A DNA stretch of 5,856 bases from Deltaproteobacteria bacterium (GTDB lineage Bacteria; Desulfobacterota; Desulfobacteria; Desulfobacterales; BuS5), in NCBI GenBank assembly GCA_021157555.1, contig JAGGWL010000024.1, positions 1-5,856 of the forward strand, read 5' to 3'. Every line of letters starts with the position of its first letter. Positions within the stretch are counted from its first letter, which is position 1. The notes below the pieces were generated by a model. The model ran no database searches. It had not been told where the DNA came from and saw only the letters and a list, made by a program, of their open reading frames with translations. Both the position numbers and the translations under genes were made by a program. Below are positions 1 through 5,417 of the stretch, one piece after another.

Positions 1-84
1 ACTGAGCTATAATAAAATTTGAAAACCTCTGAAACTCGCTGCGCTCAAACAGCCAGAGGTTTTCAAATTTCACCATAGCTCAGT
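1..84. repeat. Long imperfect inverted repeat (hairpin element)
   Basis: Two perfect arm pairs are visible. Positions 1-10 pair with 75-84 and 15-30 pair with 55-70, giving 26 base pairs separated by a symmetric 4/4 internal loop (11-14 AATA opposite 71-74 CACC). The 24-base apical loop (31-54) contains the GC-rich string CTCGCTGCGCTC and a nested 4-bp stem (GCTG 38-41 with CAGC 50-53). The outer arm begins at the first base of the window, so the palindrome may extend further left. It lies 124 bases beyond the 3' end of the minus-strand phosphorylase gene. It could be a REP/MITE-like mobile hairpin, a transcription terminator or part of a larger folded recombination site. The sequence shows the structure only; its function is not determined. 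Confidence 0.85.
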
Positions 85-207
85 CCTGACATCTAATGGT
101 CGGCGTTATAACCAAGCCCCAAGTTTTGTACCATATAGTAATTGCAATGAGTTATCAGCTTTTATGCAAAAATTAAAATTTTAATGCCGTGGTTTGTTAC
201 ACAATAT

Positions 208-1902
208 TCAGGATAGCCATATAAACTGGTAAGGTTTTAAATTTATTGAATTCAATTGAAATTTTTCTCCTGTCAATAGATCGCTCATTTGGGAGGATTC
301 TTCATGCAGCGGCAATGAAAGCGCAACTTCAGCAGAGGAGATATTTGTTATTGCATATATCCTTTGATTATCCATATAACGTTTAATTACAAATATTCCG
401 GGATCAATATCAAGTATTTCAAAATCCGCATTAGGATGAAATGCAGGTTGTTCTTTTCGTATTTTTATTAAATTAAGGTAAGGATAAAAAATTTGTGAAC
501 GAAAGGACTCAGTATTTTTCAGTTCTTTTATCACCTCTTTTATCTGAAGTTTTTCCCTGTTGATTGTTCGAGCTCTGCCGGTTTGCTTTACCCCTTTTAT
601 CCAGTTACGAGAGCCAATCAGGCTGTGGATATAGGTGGCAGGCACTCCCGGAAGTACATATTGAATAGCCTGGCTGGCCATAAAACGGTTTGCGTGCAGT
701 GGGTCTTTGCCGGAATCATTGCGCCAAAATGCGTCAATATAGCTAATGTTCAGTTCGTAAGGACTCTTGCTGCCATCCGGATTTTTTTTATAAGAAACCT
801 GTCCACCATTGGATTTTACGATTTTAACAAGAGCATTGATTTCTTTTTGCGGCAGTATCCCTTCCAGCGGGCGAACACCGATACCGTCATGGGATGCTGT
901 AAAATTATAAAAAGCATTTTTTTCCGATTTCAGGTAAAGCCCTTTTGCCCAGGCAGATAGAAAAGTTGCATCTTCTTTCACAAAAGAATAAAAAAGCAAG
1001 GGTGGCAGGGTAAAGTTGTAAACCATTTGTGCCTCGTCCCCATTATTTCCAAAATAGCTGATGTTTTCATCGTGTGGTACATTGGTTTCACTAATAATCA
1101 TGACATCCGGAGCAACCAGATCCAATATACTTCTAAAGAGTTTCACTATCAGATGTACTTGATTCAAATGGATGCAGCTGGTGCCGATTTCCTTCCAGAG
1201 ATAAGCGATGGCATCCAATCTGAGGATAGTCGCACCCTGCTGGACATAAAACAGGAGTACCTCAATCATTTTTTCTATTACGTCAAGGCTTTTAAAATTA
1301 AAATCAATCTGGTCGGCGCTGAATGTTGTCCATAAATGAACGATTTGTCCATCATGCTTTTTGAATTCGGTTAAAAGTGGGAGAGACCTTGGTCTGGTAA
1401 CCTGGGAGAGATCCGTTAGAGGGTCGACTTCAATGGCAAATTGCTTAAACCCCTTTTTTCCTTCAAGGTAGTTCTCGAACCACTTGCTTTTTGAAGAAAA
1501 ATGATTCAGCACATAATCGAACATAAGCTGAAAATCACCACCGATTGCATTAACATCATTCCATGATCCGAGTTTTGAGTCAATGGCATAAAAATCTATA
1601 ATCGAAAATCCGTCATCAGAAGAAAAAGGAAAAAAAGGTAAAAAATGAATAGTCGAGATTGCATCTTTTAAATATTTGTTTGCGAATTTATGAATTGTTG
1701 ATATAGGCGATTCTCCTTTTTTTTTTAAGGTATCGCCATAAGTTATCAAAACAACATCTTCCTGAGAAAAACAGGTTTTTCTGGTTCTTTGTTTTATCGG
1801 AAAGTTTTCAATTAAAGGAGAAATTCTGAGAAAGGCAGATACTCCATTTTTCTCTCCATATATACTGTTTAACAACTGTTTTATCTTGTCCATACCGTTC
1901 AT
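208..1902 (-). CDS. GH13 subfamily 18 sugar phosphorylase (glucosylglycerate/sucrose phosphorylase type)
   Basis: The 564-residue product is a cytoplasmic alpha-amylase-superfamily enzyme of the retaining phosphorylase subfamily GH13_18. These enzymes cleave an alpha-glucoside with inorganic phosphate to give glucose 1-phosphate plus the acceptor. Visible motifs, in order, are the subfamily signature IHFLPFFPFSSDDGFS (85-100), region I DYVLNH (129-134), region II RLDA with nucleophile D230, the following YLWKEIGTSC stretch (234-243), region III SETN with acid/base E272, and region IV SHDG with stabiliser D339. A beta-sandwich-like C-terminal domain follows from about residue 490. There is no signal peptide. 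The length is closer to glucosylglycerate phosphorylases of the E. coli YcjM type (about 560 residues) than to classical sucrose phosphorylases (about 500), so glucosylglycerate is the preferred but unproven substrate. M1 is chosen because it gives the longest frame; M4, nine bases downstream, is an alternative, and neither has a strong ribosome binding site. No transporter, kinase or glycosyltransferase partner is in view. Codons 59-62 contain a run of ten A. Confidence 0.9.
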   Translation of the reverse strand: MNGMDKIKQLLNSIYGEKNGVSAFLRISPLIENFPIKQRTRKTCFSQEDVVLITYGDTLKKKGESPISTIHKFANKYLKDAISTIHFLPFFPFSSDDGFSIIDFYAIDSKLGSWNDVNAIGGDFQLMFDYVLNHFSSKSKWFENYLEGKKGFKQFAIEVDPLTDLSQVTRPRSLPLLTEFKKHDGQIVHLWTTFSADQIDFNFKSLDVIEKMIEVLLFYVQQGATILRLDAIAYLWKEIGTSCIHLNQVHLIVKLFRSILDLVAPDVMIISETNVPHDENISYFGNNGDEAQMVYNFTLPPLLFYSFVKEDATFLSAWAKGLYLKSEKNAFYNFTASHDGIGVRPLEGILPQKEINALVKIVKSNGGQVSYKKNPDGSKSPYELNISYIDAFWRNDSGKDPLHANRFMASQAIQYVLPGVPATYIHSLIGSRNWIKGVKQTGRARTINREKLQIKEVIKELKNTESFRSQIFYPYLNLIKIRKEQPAFHPNADFEILDIDPGIFVIKRYMDNQRIYAITNISSAEVALSLPLHEESSQMSDLLTGEKFQLNSINLKPYQFIWLS

Positions 1903-1952
1903 TCTCTACGCTTTCGCTACATCGTCGGTGGTGTGGTTAAAAATAAATTTAT

Positions 1953-1982
1953 ATTATAACATAAGGAATGAGAACGAAACAA
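1953..1982 (-). promoter_or_regulatory. Sigma70-like promoter for the minus-strand phosphorylase gene
   Basis: Read on the minus strand, a TTGTTT -35 box (1977-1982) and a perfect TATAAT -10 box (1953-1958) are separated by 18 bases. The -10 box lies about 50 bases upstream of the start codon at 1902. The -35 box overlaps the end of the first GGAATGAGAACGAAA repeat copy. The assignment rests on consensus match and location only. Confidence 0.55.
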
Positions 1983-2041
1983 CTTTTTTGATGTTAATTC
2001 TTCCATGCTTCCCATACTTCAGCATGGGAATAAGAACGAAA
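1965..2041. repeat. Pair of 15-base direct repeats flanking a degenerate hairpin
   Basis: GGAATGAGAACGAAA (1965-1979) and GGAATAAGAACGAAA (2027-2041) match at 14 of 15 positions. Just before the second copy, TTCCCAT (2009-2015) pairs with ATGGGAA (2024-2030) around an 8-base loop. TTCCATGCT (2001-2009) can alternatively pair with AGCATGGGAA (2021-2030) with one bulge. A related word, GGAACGAGGACGAGA, occurs at 5070-5084 upstream of mntA and matches the first copy at 12 of 15 positions. This looks like a degenerate member of a dispersed intergenic repeat family, which is inferred from these three copies. Confidence 0.6.
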
Positions 2042-2231
2042 GCAAAAGTGAAAACGCTTGACTCAATAGACCATAATAATTTAAACGTATTAAGAGTTAT
2101 GCCCTGATGGGTACAACGAAACACGAAAATGAGATAGCGTTTACTGGCATTTTATAAATTTAGTAGAATTCCTCAATTCATAATTTACCATTTATAATTC
2201 ATCATTTTTATATAAAAAAAAACAGATTATA

Positions 2232-3866
2232 ATGAAATTTTTTAATACAGCAGGGCCTGTAAATTACAAAAACCATTATTGCCTGCCGCCTTTGGGCAGA
2301 ATTGATCTTGATGAAATTTTGTCTTTGATTGACCAGGAAAAATATTTTGTCCTGCATGCTCCGAGACAAACAGGCAAAACTTCATGTCTTTTGGCTTTAA
2401 TGGAGCATTTGAACTCTTCAGGGCATTTTAAGTGTTTGTATATAAATGTAGAGGCCGCGCAGGCTGCCAGGGAAAATGTTAATAGTGGTATGAAGGCTAT
2501 CTTGAATGAATTGGCATCCTGCGCCGTTGACCTGTTGAATGATGTTTTTCTGAAAGAGAACAGACTGCGCATACTTGATGAAAGTGGAGAGTTCGCGGCT
2601 TTGAGTGAAGCTCTGTCACTTTGGTCAAAAGAAAGTTTACGGCCTATTGTCCTGCTTGTTGATGAGGTAGATTCTTTAATTGGAGATACTTTGATTTCCG
2701 TTCTGCGCCAAATACGGGCGGGATATACTAAACGGCCGTCTGCTTTTCCTCAGACCATTGTGCTTTGCGGAGTTCGTGATGTTCGGGATTACCGGATTCA
2801 TTCCGCCCGGGACAAGGCAATTATTACAGGCGGCAGTGCATTTAACATCAAAGCAAAATCGCTGCGGCTGGGTGATTTTACTAAAGAGGAAATGACCGCA
2901 TTATATATGCAGCATACGGAAGAGACAGGCCAGGTTTTTACGCAGGATGCTCTTGATCTGGCCTGGGAATTGACATCCGGTCAGCCATGGCTTGTAAATG
3001 CCCTTGGATATGAAGTCTGCTTTGAAATGAAAAAAGGATATGGCAGAGTAAAAACGGACAGAGCAGAACCTGTTACCAAAGAGATGATAGCTCAGGCCGG
3101 TGAAAACATTATTTCAAGAAGAGATACGCATATTGATCAACTGGCGGACAAGCTTAAGGAAGAGCGGGTGCGGCGAGTAATTGAACCTGTATTAACGGGT
3201 GAATTGTTTGAAGGTGGTTTCAATGCAGAGGAAGTGCAATATGTCATTGATATAGGACTTGTCAAGCAGGCTGTAAATGGTGAAATAATTATACCAAACC
3301 GCATTTACCAGGAGGTGATACCAAGAGAATTAACCTGGAGCGCGCAGATGGGAATTTATGAAAAATATGCGTGGTATGTAGATGAAACAGGTAAGTTGAA
3401 CATGGAAAAGCTGCTTTTAAAGTTTCAGGAATTTTTTCGGGAACATTCCGAACACTGGGTCGAGCGTTTTCAATACAAGGAAGCAGGACCCCAGCTTTTA
3501 ATGCAGGCTTTTTTACAAAGAATTGTTAACAGCGGGGGCAGGGTGGAAAGGGAATACGGGCTTGGAAGGATGCGGACGGATTTGTTGGTTATCTGGCCGC
3601 TTATAATTCAGGGTTTGGAGCAAAAAGAGGAAATTATAAAATCAGGTACTCAAAAAATAGTAATAGAATTAAAAATCTTGTATAAAACCCTTGAAAGGAC
3701 TGTTTCTGATGGACTGGAGCAGACTGCCGCTTATATGGATAAATGCGCTGCTGTCGAAGGACATCTGATTATTTTTGACCGGGACGAAAATAAAAGCTGG
3801 GATGAAAAGATTTTTAAAAGAGAAGAAAGATCTCATGGTAAAAAAATTTTAATTTGGGGGATGTGA
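2232..3866 (+). CDS. AAA ATPase fused to a RecB-like PD-(D/E)XK nuclease domain
   Basis: The 544-residue protein has an N-terminal P-loop ATPase and a C-terminal nuclease-like domain. The ATPase shows a Walker A variant APRQTGKTS (43-51, K49, alanine in place of the first glycine), Walker B IVLLVDEVDSL (139-149, D144 and E145), and a sensor-1-like strand IVLCGVRDVRDY (176-187). A winged-helix-like middle region follows at roughly 215-370. The C-terminus has the three RecB-family nuclease marks in order: GRMRTD ending in D450, IELK with E479 and K481, and QTAAY (497-501, a QxxxY motif). The metal-binding residues are therefore intact. There is no signal peptide or membrane segment, so it is expected in the cytoplasm. 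Proteins of this kind (AAA_35/AAA_16-like ATPase with a PD-(D/E)XK tail) are often multi-copy and mostly uncharacterised; a defence or mobile-element role is inference. No Shine-Dalgarno sequence precedes the ATG, only an A-rich leader. The isomerase gene starts 42 bases downstream on the same strand. Confidence 0.85.
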   Translation: MKFFNTAGPVNYKNHYCLPPLGRIDLDEILSLIDQEKYFVLHAPRQTGKTSCLLALMEHLNSSGHFKCLYINVEAAQAARENVNSGMKAILNELASCAVDLLNDVFLKENRLRILDESGEFAALSEALSLWSKESLRPIVLLVDEVDSLIGDTLISVLRQIRAGYTKRPSAFPQTIVLCGVRDVRDYRIHSARDKAIITGGSAFNIKAKSLRLGDFTKEEMTALYMQHTEETGQVFTQDALDLAWELTSGQPWLVNALGYEVCFEMKKGYGRVKTDRAEPVTKEMIAQAGENIISRRDTHIDQLADKLKEERVRRVIEPVLTGELFEGGFNAEEVQYVIDIGLVKQAVNGEIIIPNRIYQEVIPRELTWSAQMGIYEKYAWYVDETGKLNMEKLLLKFQEFFREHSEHWVERFQYKEAGPQLLMQAFLQRIVNSGGRVEREYGLGRMRTDLLVIWPLIIQGLEQKEEIIKSGTQKIVIELKILYKTLERTVSDGLEQTAAYMDKCAAVEGHLIIFDRDENKSWDEKIFKREERSHGKKILIWGM

Positions 3867-3908
3867 AAATAAAATATTGAAAAATTACAAAAAAAAGGAA
3901 ATAAAGAT

Positions 3909-4760
3909 ATGCAAAAATTATTTATATTAATATTAATTATCAGTACGGTTTTAATACAAAGTGTTGATTCACGAGCTGAAAAAGGAGAAAAAGTGGAACC
4001 TGAAAATCCAATTTACATCATAAAAACCTCTATGGGAGATATTCAGATTGAGTTGTTTGCTGATAAAGCACCTGAAACAGTAAAAAATTTTATTGGTCTG
4101 GCAGAAGGTACAAAGGAATTTACAGATCCAAAAACCGGTAAAAAGGTTAAAAGGCCATTTTATGATGGTTTGATATTTCATCGGGTGATAAAGGATTTTA
4201 TGATCCAGGGCGGATGCCCGCTTGGTAACGGGAGCGGCGGTCCAGGTTATAAATTTAAAGATGAAATTGATGCAAATGCTTTAGGTCTGGATAACCTAAT
4301 GGCTATGGATAAAACAAAGGGGCCAAATCCTTATCTCATGATTAGAAGTAAGGAAGATTATCAGCGAAATATTATGAGCCCGTTATTTAAAAAGCTGAAT
4401 ATTAATTCTCAGGAGGAACTTGATCGCAGAAAAGAGGAACTTGAAAAGAACCTTTTTTTGATGACAGTGAAGGATGCTCTGGAAAATACAGGTTATCAAT
4501 ACAGTGAAAAAGGATCTCCTTATCTTCCTGAACGGGGATGCCTGGCAATGGCTAATTCCGGCCCTAATACAAACGGATCCCAGTTTTTTATCAATCTGAT
4601 CGATACCGAATGGCTTATAGGTCGGCACACTGTCTTCGGTAAGGTGGTTAAGGGAATGGATGTTGTTGACAAGATCGGCTCTGTTGAAGTTGGAGATGGA
4701 AGCAAACCGGTTGAGGATGTTACAATCATTTCAATCAGGCTCAAGTCACAGGGTATATAA
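3909..4760 (+). CDS. Exported cyclophilin-type peptidyl-prolyl cis-trans isomerase with an internal insertion
   Basis: The 283-residue protein catalyses proline cis-trans isomerisation in folding proteins, probably in the periplasm. A signal peptide is visible: K3, a hydrophobic core at 4-16 and a likely SPase I site after SRA (21-23); there is no lipobox. The cyclophilin fold is clear. FHRVIKDFMIQGG (90-102) carries the catalytic arginine R92 with F97, M98 and Q100. LAMANSGPNTNGSQFFI (212-228) and TEWLIGRHTVFG (233-244, W235 and H240) follow. All residues equivalent to the human CypA active site are kept. Between FKDE (116-119) and RGCLAMAN (209-216), bacterial cyclophilins usually have about ten residues; here there are 89, a charged and probably helical insertion rich in K, E and R. 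The start is supported by AAGGAA at 3895-3900, eight bases before the ATG. The gene follows the ATPase-nuclease by 42 bases, so co-transcription is possible, but no functional link is known. Confidence 0.93.
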   Translation: MQKLFILILIISTVLIQSVDSRAEKGEKVEPENPIYIIKTSMGDIQIELFADKAPETVKNFIGLAEGTKEFTDPKTGKKVKRPFYDGLIFHRVIKDFMIQGGCPLGNGSGGPGYKFKDEIDANALGLDNLMAMDKTKGPNPYLMIRSKEDYQRNIMSPLFKKLNINSQEELDRRKEELEKNLFLMTVKDALENTGYQYSEKGSPYLPERGCLAMANSGPNTNGSQFFINLIDTEWLIGRHTVFGKVVKGMDVVDKIGSVEVGDGSKPVEDVTIISIRLKSQGI

Positions 4761-4774
4761 AACTCTATAAGGAC

Positions 4775-4939
4775 ATGAAGAGCAACAAAGAGAAAATTCC
4801 TGAACCTATAGCGATTAAAAATTATAGCGGAAAATTTATGGTTCGGGTTCCTCCTGATGTCCATCGTGCGCTTGCTATTAAAGCAGCAGAAGCCGGTGTT
4901 AGTATAAATCGTCTCGTTAGTTCTAAATTAAGCTACTAA
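4775..4939 (+). CDS. Short HicB-like ribbon-helix-helix protein (orphan antitoxin-like)
   Basis: This small frame encodes 54 residues and was found by reading the gap after the isomerase gene. Residues 18-51 (SGKFMVRVPPDVHRALAIKA, followed by an AEAGVSINRLVSSKL-type stretch) match the HicB C-terminal ribbon-helix-helix signature: a beta strand (FMVRVP), helix 1 (DVHRALAIKAAEAG) and helix 2 beginning VSINRLV. Such domains dimerise and bind operator DNA. Full-length HicB antitoxins also have an N-terminal RNase-H-like domain of roughly 60 residues that neutralises HicA; it is absent here. No HicA toxin (a small double-stranded RNA-binding-domain protein) lies on either side. The protein could be a remnant, a naturally short stand-alone regulator, or an antitoxin acting with a distant partner. 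AAGGA at 4769-4773 sits only one base before the ATG, which is unusually close. The frame starts 14 bases after the isomerase stop codon. Confidence 0.7.
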   Translation: MKSNKEKIPEPIAIKNYSGKFMVRVPPDVHRALAIKAAEAGVSINRLVSSKLSY

Positions 4940-4942
4940 TTT

Positions 4943-5030
4943 TAAAACAGAACGAACAAGGATAGAGCACCAGGAGCAAGGTCTTTGGGGTCAGTATGTT
5001 GAGTAGCATATTAGCTTGGCATCTGTTTTA
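4943..5030. repeat. Widely spaced 9-bp inverted repeat in the spacer before mntA
   Basis: TAAAACAGA (4943-4951) and its exact reverse complement TCTGTTTTA (5022-5030) flank 70 bases that contain no gene. The pair does not extend beyond nine bases on either side. It could mark the ends of a tiny non-autonomous element, but no target-site duplication is visible and a chance occurrence is quite possible in AT-rich DNA. Confidence 0.25.
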
Positions 5031-5043
5031 GGGCAGGTTTAAA
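5016..5043 (+). promoter_or_regulatory. Weak candidate promoter for the mntA-hepT cassette
   Basis: TTGGCA (5016-5021) matches the -35 consensus at five of six positions. It is followed after 16 bases by TTTAAA (5038-5043), which matches the -10 consensus at four of six. The implied transcript start is roughly 75 bases before mntA. The match is modest in AT-rich sequence, so this is a suggestion only. Confidence 0.25.
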
Positions 5044-5096
5044 AGTCTTATCGTAGAAAATGATGCTTAGGAACGAGGACGAGATAACTTCCACAA

Positions 5097-5111
5097 CTAT
5101 GTATCACATAG
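5097..5111. promoter_or_regulatory. Perfect 6-bp dyad just upstream of the mntA ribosome binding site
   Basis: CTATGT (5097-5102) and ACATAG (5106-5111) form a perfect inverted repeat with a 3-base centre. It ends two bases before the mntA ribosome binding site. The position suits an operator for autoregulation, or an RNA hairpin that modulates access to the ribosome binding site. The dyad is seen directly; its role is inferred. Confidence 0.4.
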
Positions 5112-5113
5112 CC

Positions 5114-5120
5114 AGAGGTG
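5114..5120 (+). promoter_or_regulatory. Ribosome binding site that decides the mntA start
   Basis: AGAGGTG lies six bases before the ATG at 5127. An in-frame GTG at 5118-5120 would fall inside this Shine-Dalgarno sequence, so the ATG at 5127 is the better start and removes three residues from the longest frame. Confidence 0.7.
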
Positions 5121-5126
5121 CAAATA

Positions 5127-5417
5127 ATGGAAATAAAGGAAATAATACGGACTCTAAGCGATTTTATGGATATGAACAGAGATAGATACGAAATTATACG
5201 AATAGGTGTTTTCGGTTCAGCTATTAGAGGCAGCATGAATGAGCAAAGCGATATCGACGTTGTTGTTAAACTTGATAAACAAGACTTGTTTAATATTATT
5301 GGCATCAAGCAAGACCTTGAAGAACAATTCTCAAAACCTGTGGATGTTATTAGTTACAGGGAAAAAATGAACCAATTTCTTAAGAAAAGAATAGATAAAG
5401 AGGCAGTCTATGTATGA
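5127..5417 (+). CDS. mntA: MntA-type minimal nucleotidyltransferase antitoxin
   Basis: This 96-residue protein belongs to the minimal nucleotidyltransferase (MNT) family of type VII toxin-antitoxin systems. In characterised pairs MntA transfers AMP from ATP onto a tyrosine of the HepT toxin and so inactivates it. The polymerase-beta-type active site is complete: G30-S31, ten residues, then D42-I43-D44 (the GSX10DXD pattern), with a third acidic residue D73 in PVDVISY. The core strand IRIGVFGSA (24-32) precedes the motif. The length is normal for the family. The start at 5127 is set by the AGAGGTG ribosome binding site. The 3' end overlaps hepT by eight bases (ATGTATGA), which implies translational coupling and supports assignment as a pair. 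A dyad just upstream may serve autoregulation. Confidence 0.9.
   Translation: MEIKEIIRTLSDFMDMNRDRYEIIRIGVFGSAIRGSMNEQSDIDVVVKLDKQDLFNIIGIKQDLEEQFSKPVDVISYREKMNQFLKKRIDKEAVYV

Larger units (their letters stand above)
1903..2231. other. Divergent intergenic region with repeats and no gene
   Basis: This 329-base region separates the divergently transcribed phosphorylase and ATPase-nuclease genes. Next to the phosphorylase it holds the promoter described separately and a pair of direct repeats with a hairpin. The half next to the ATPase-nuclease gene is extremely AT-rich, with imperfectly reiterated AATTCATAATTT / TTTATAATTCAT words at 2175-2203. One of these supplies a possible TATAAT -10 box (2193-2198), but it has no convincing -35 box. 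Nine consecutive A (2214-2222) lie just before the start codon. An open frame that crosses this region on the plus strand looks non-coding because it is made largely of the repeat sequence. Confidence 0.7.

Noticed and set aside
172..185. ATTAAAATTTTAAT 14-base palindrome downstream of the phosphorylase gene as a terminator
   Set aside because: It is made only of A and T, has no loop and no following T tract in the direction of transcription; AT-rich palindromes like this arise easily by chance.
583..960. Plus-strand open frame opposite the phosphorylase gene
   Set aside because: It lies entirely antisense to a well-supported GH13 gene with all its motifs; the product resembles no family I know and has no ribosome binding site.
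1027..1335. Second plus-strand open frame opposite the phosphorylase gene
   Set aside because: It is antisense to the catalytic core of the phosphorylase and has no recognisable domain.
1886..2107. 73-codon plus-strand frame across the divergent intergenic region
   Set aside because: It consists mostly of the direct-repeat and hairpin sequence, overlaps the 5' end of the phosphorylase gene and shows no domain or ribosome binding site.
2276..2572. Minus-strand frame inside the ATPase-nuclease gene
   Set aside because: It is antisense to the conserved Walker A region; the composition is typical of a shadow frame.
4520..4864. Minus-strand frame covering the isomerase 3' end and the HicB-like gene
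   Set aside because: It is antisense to the conserved cyclophilin C-terminus and to the ribbon-helix-helix frame, both of which have clear family signatures.
4981..4995. GTCTTTGGGGTCA-like string as a REP-associated transposase remnant
   Set aside because: The resemblance is to a vague remembered word; there is no transposase fragment and no paired end, so it cannot be supported.
5063..5167. Short plus-strand frame overlapping the mntA start
   Set aside because: It overlaps the mntA ribosome binding site and coding start in another frame, has no ribosome binding site of its own and shows no family resemblance.
5048..5308. Minus-strand frame opposite the start of mntA
   Set aside because: It is antisense to the GSX10DXD active-site region and contains no recognisable domain.
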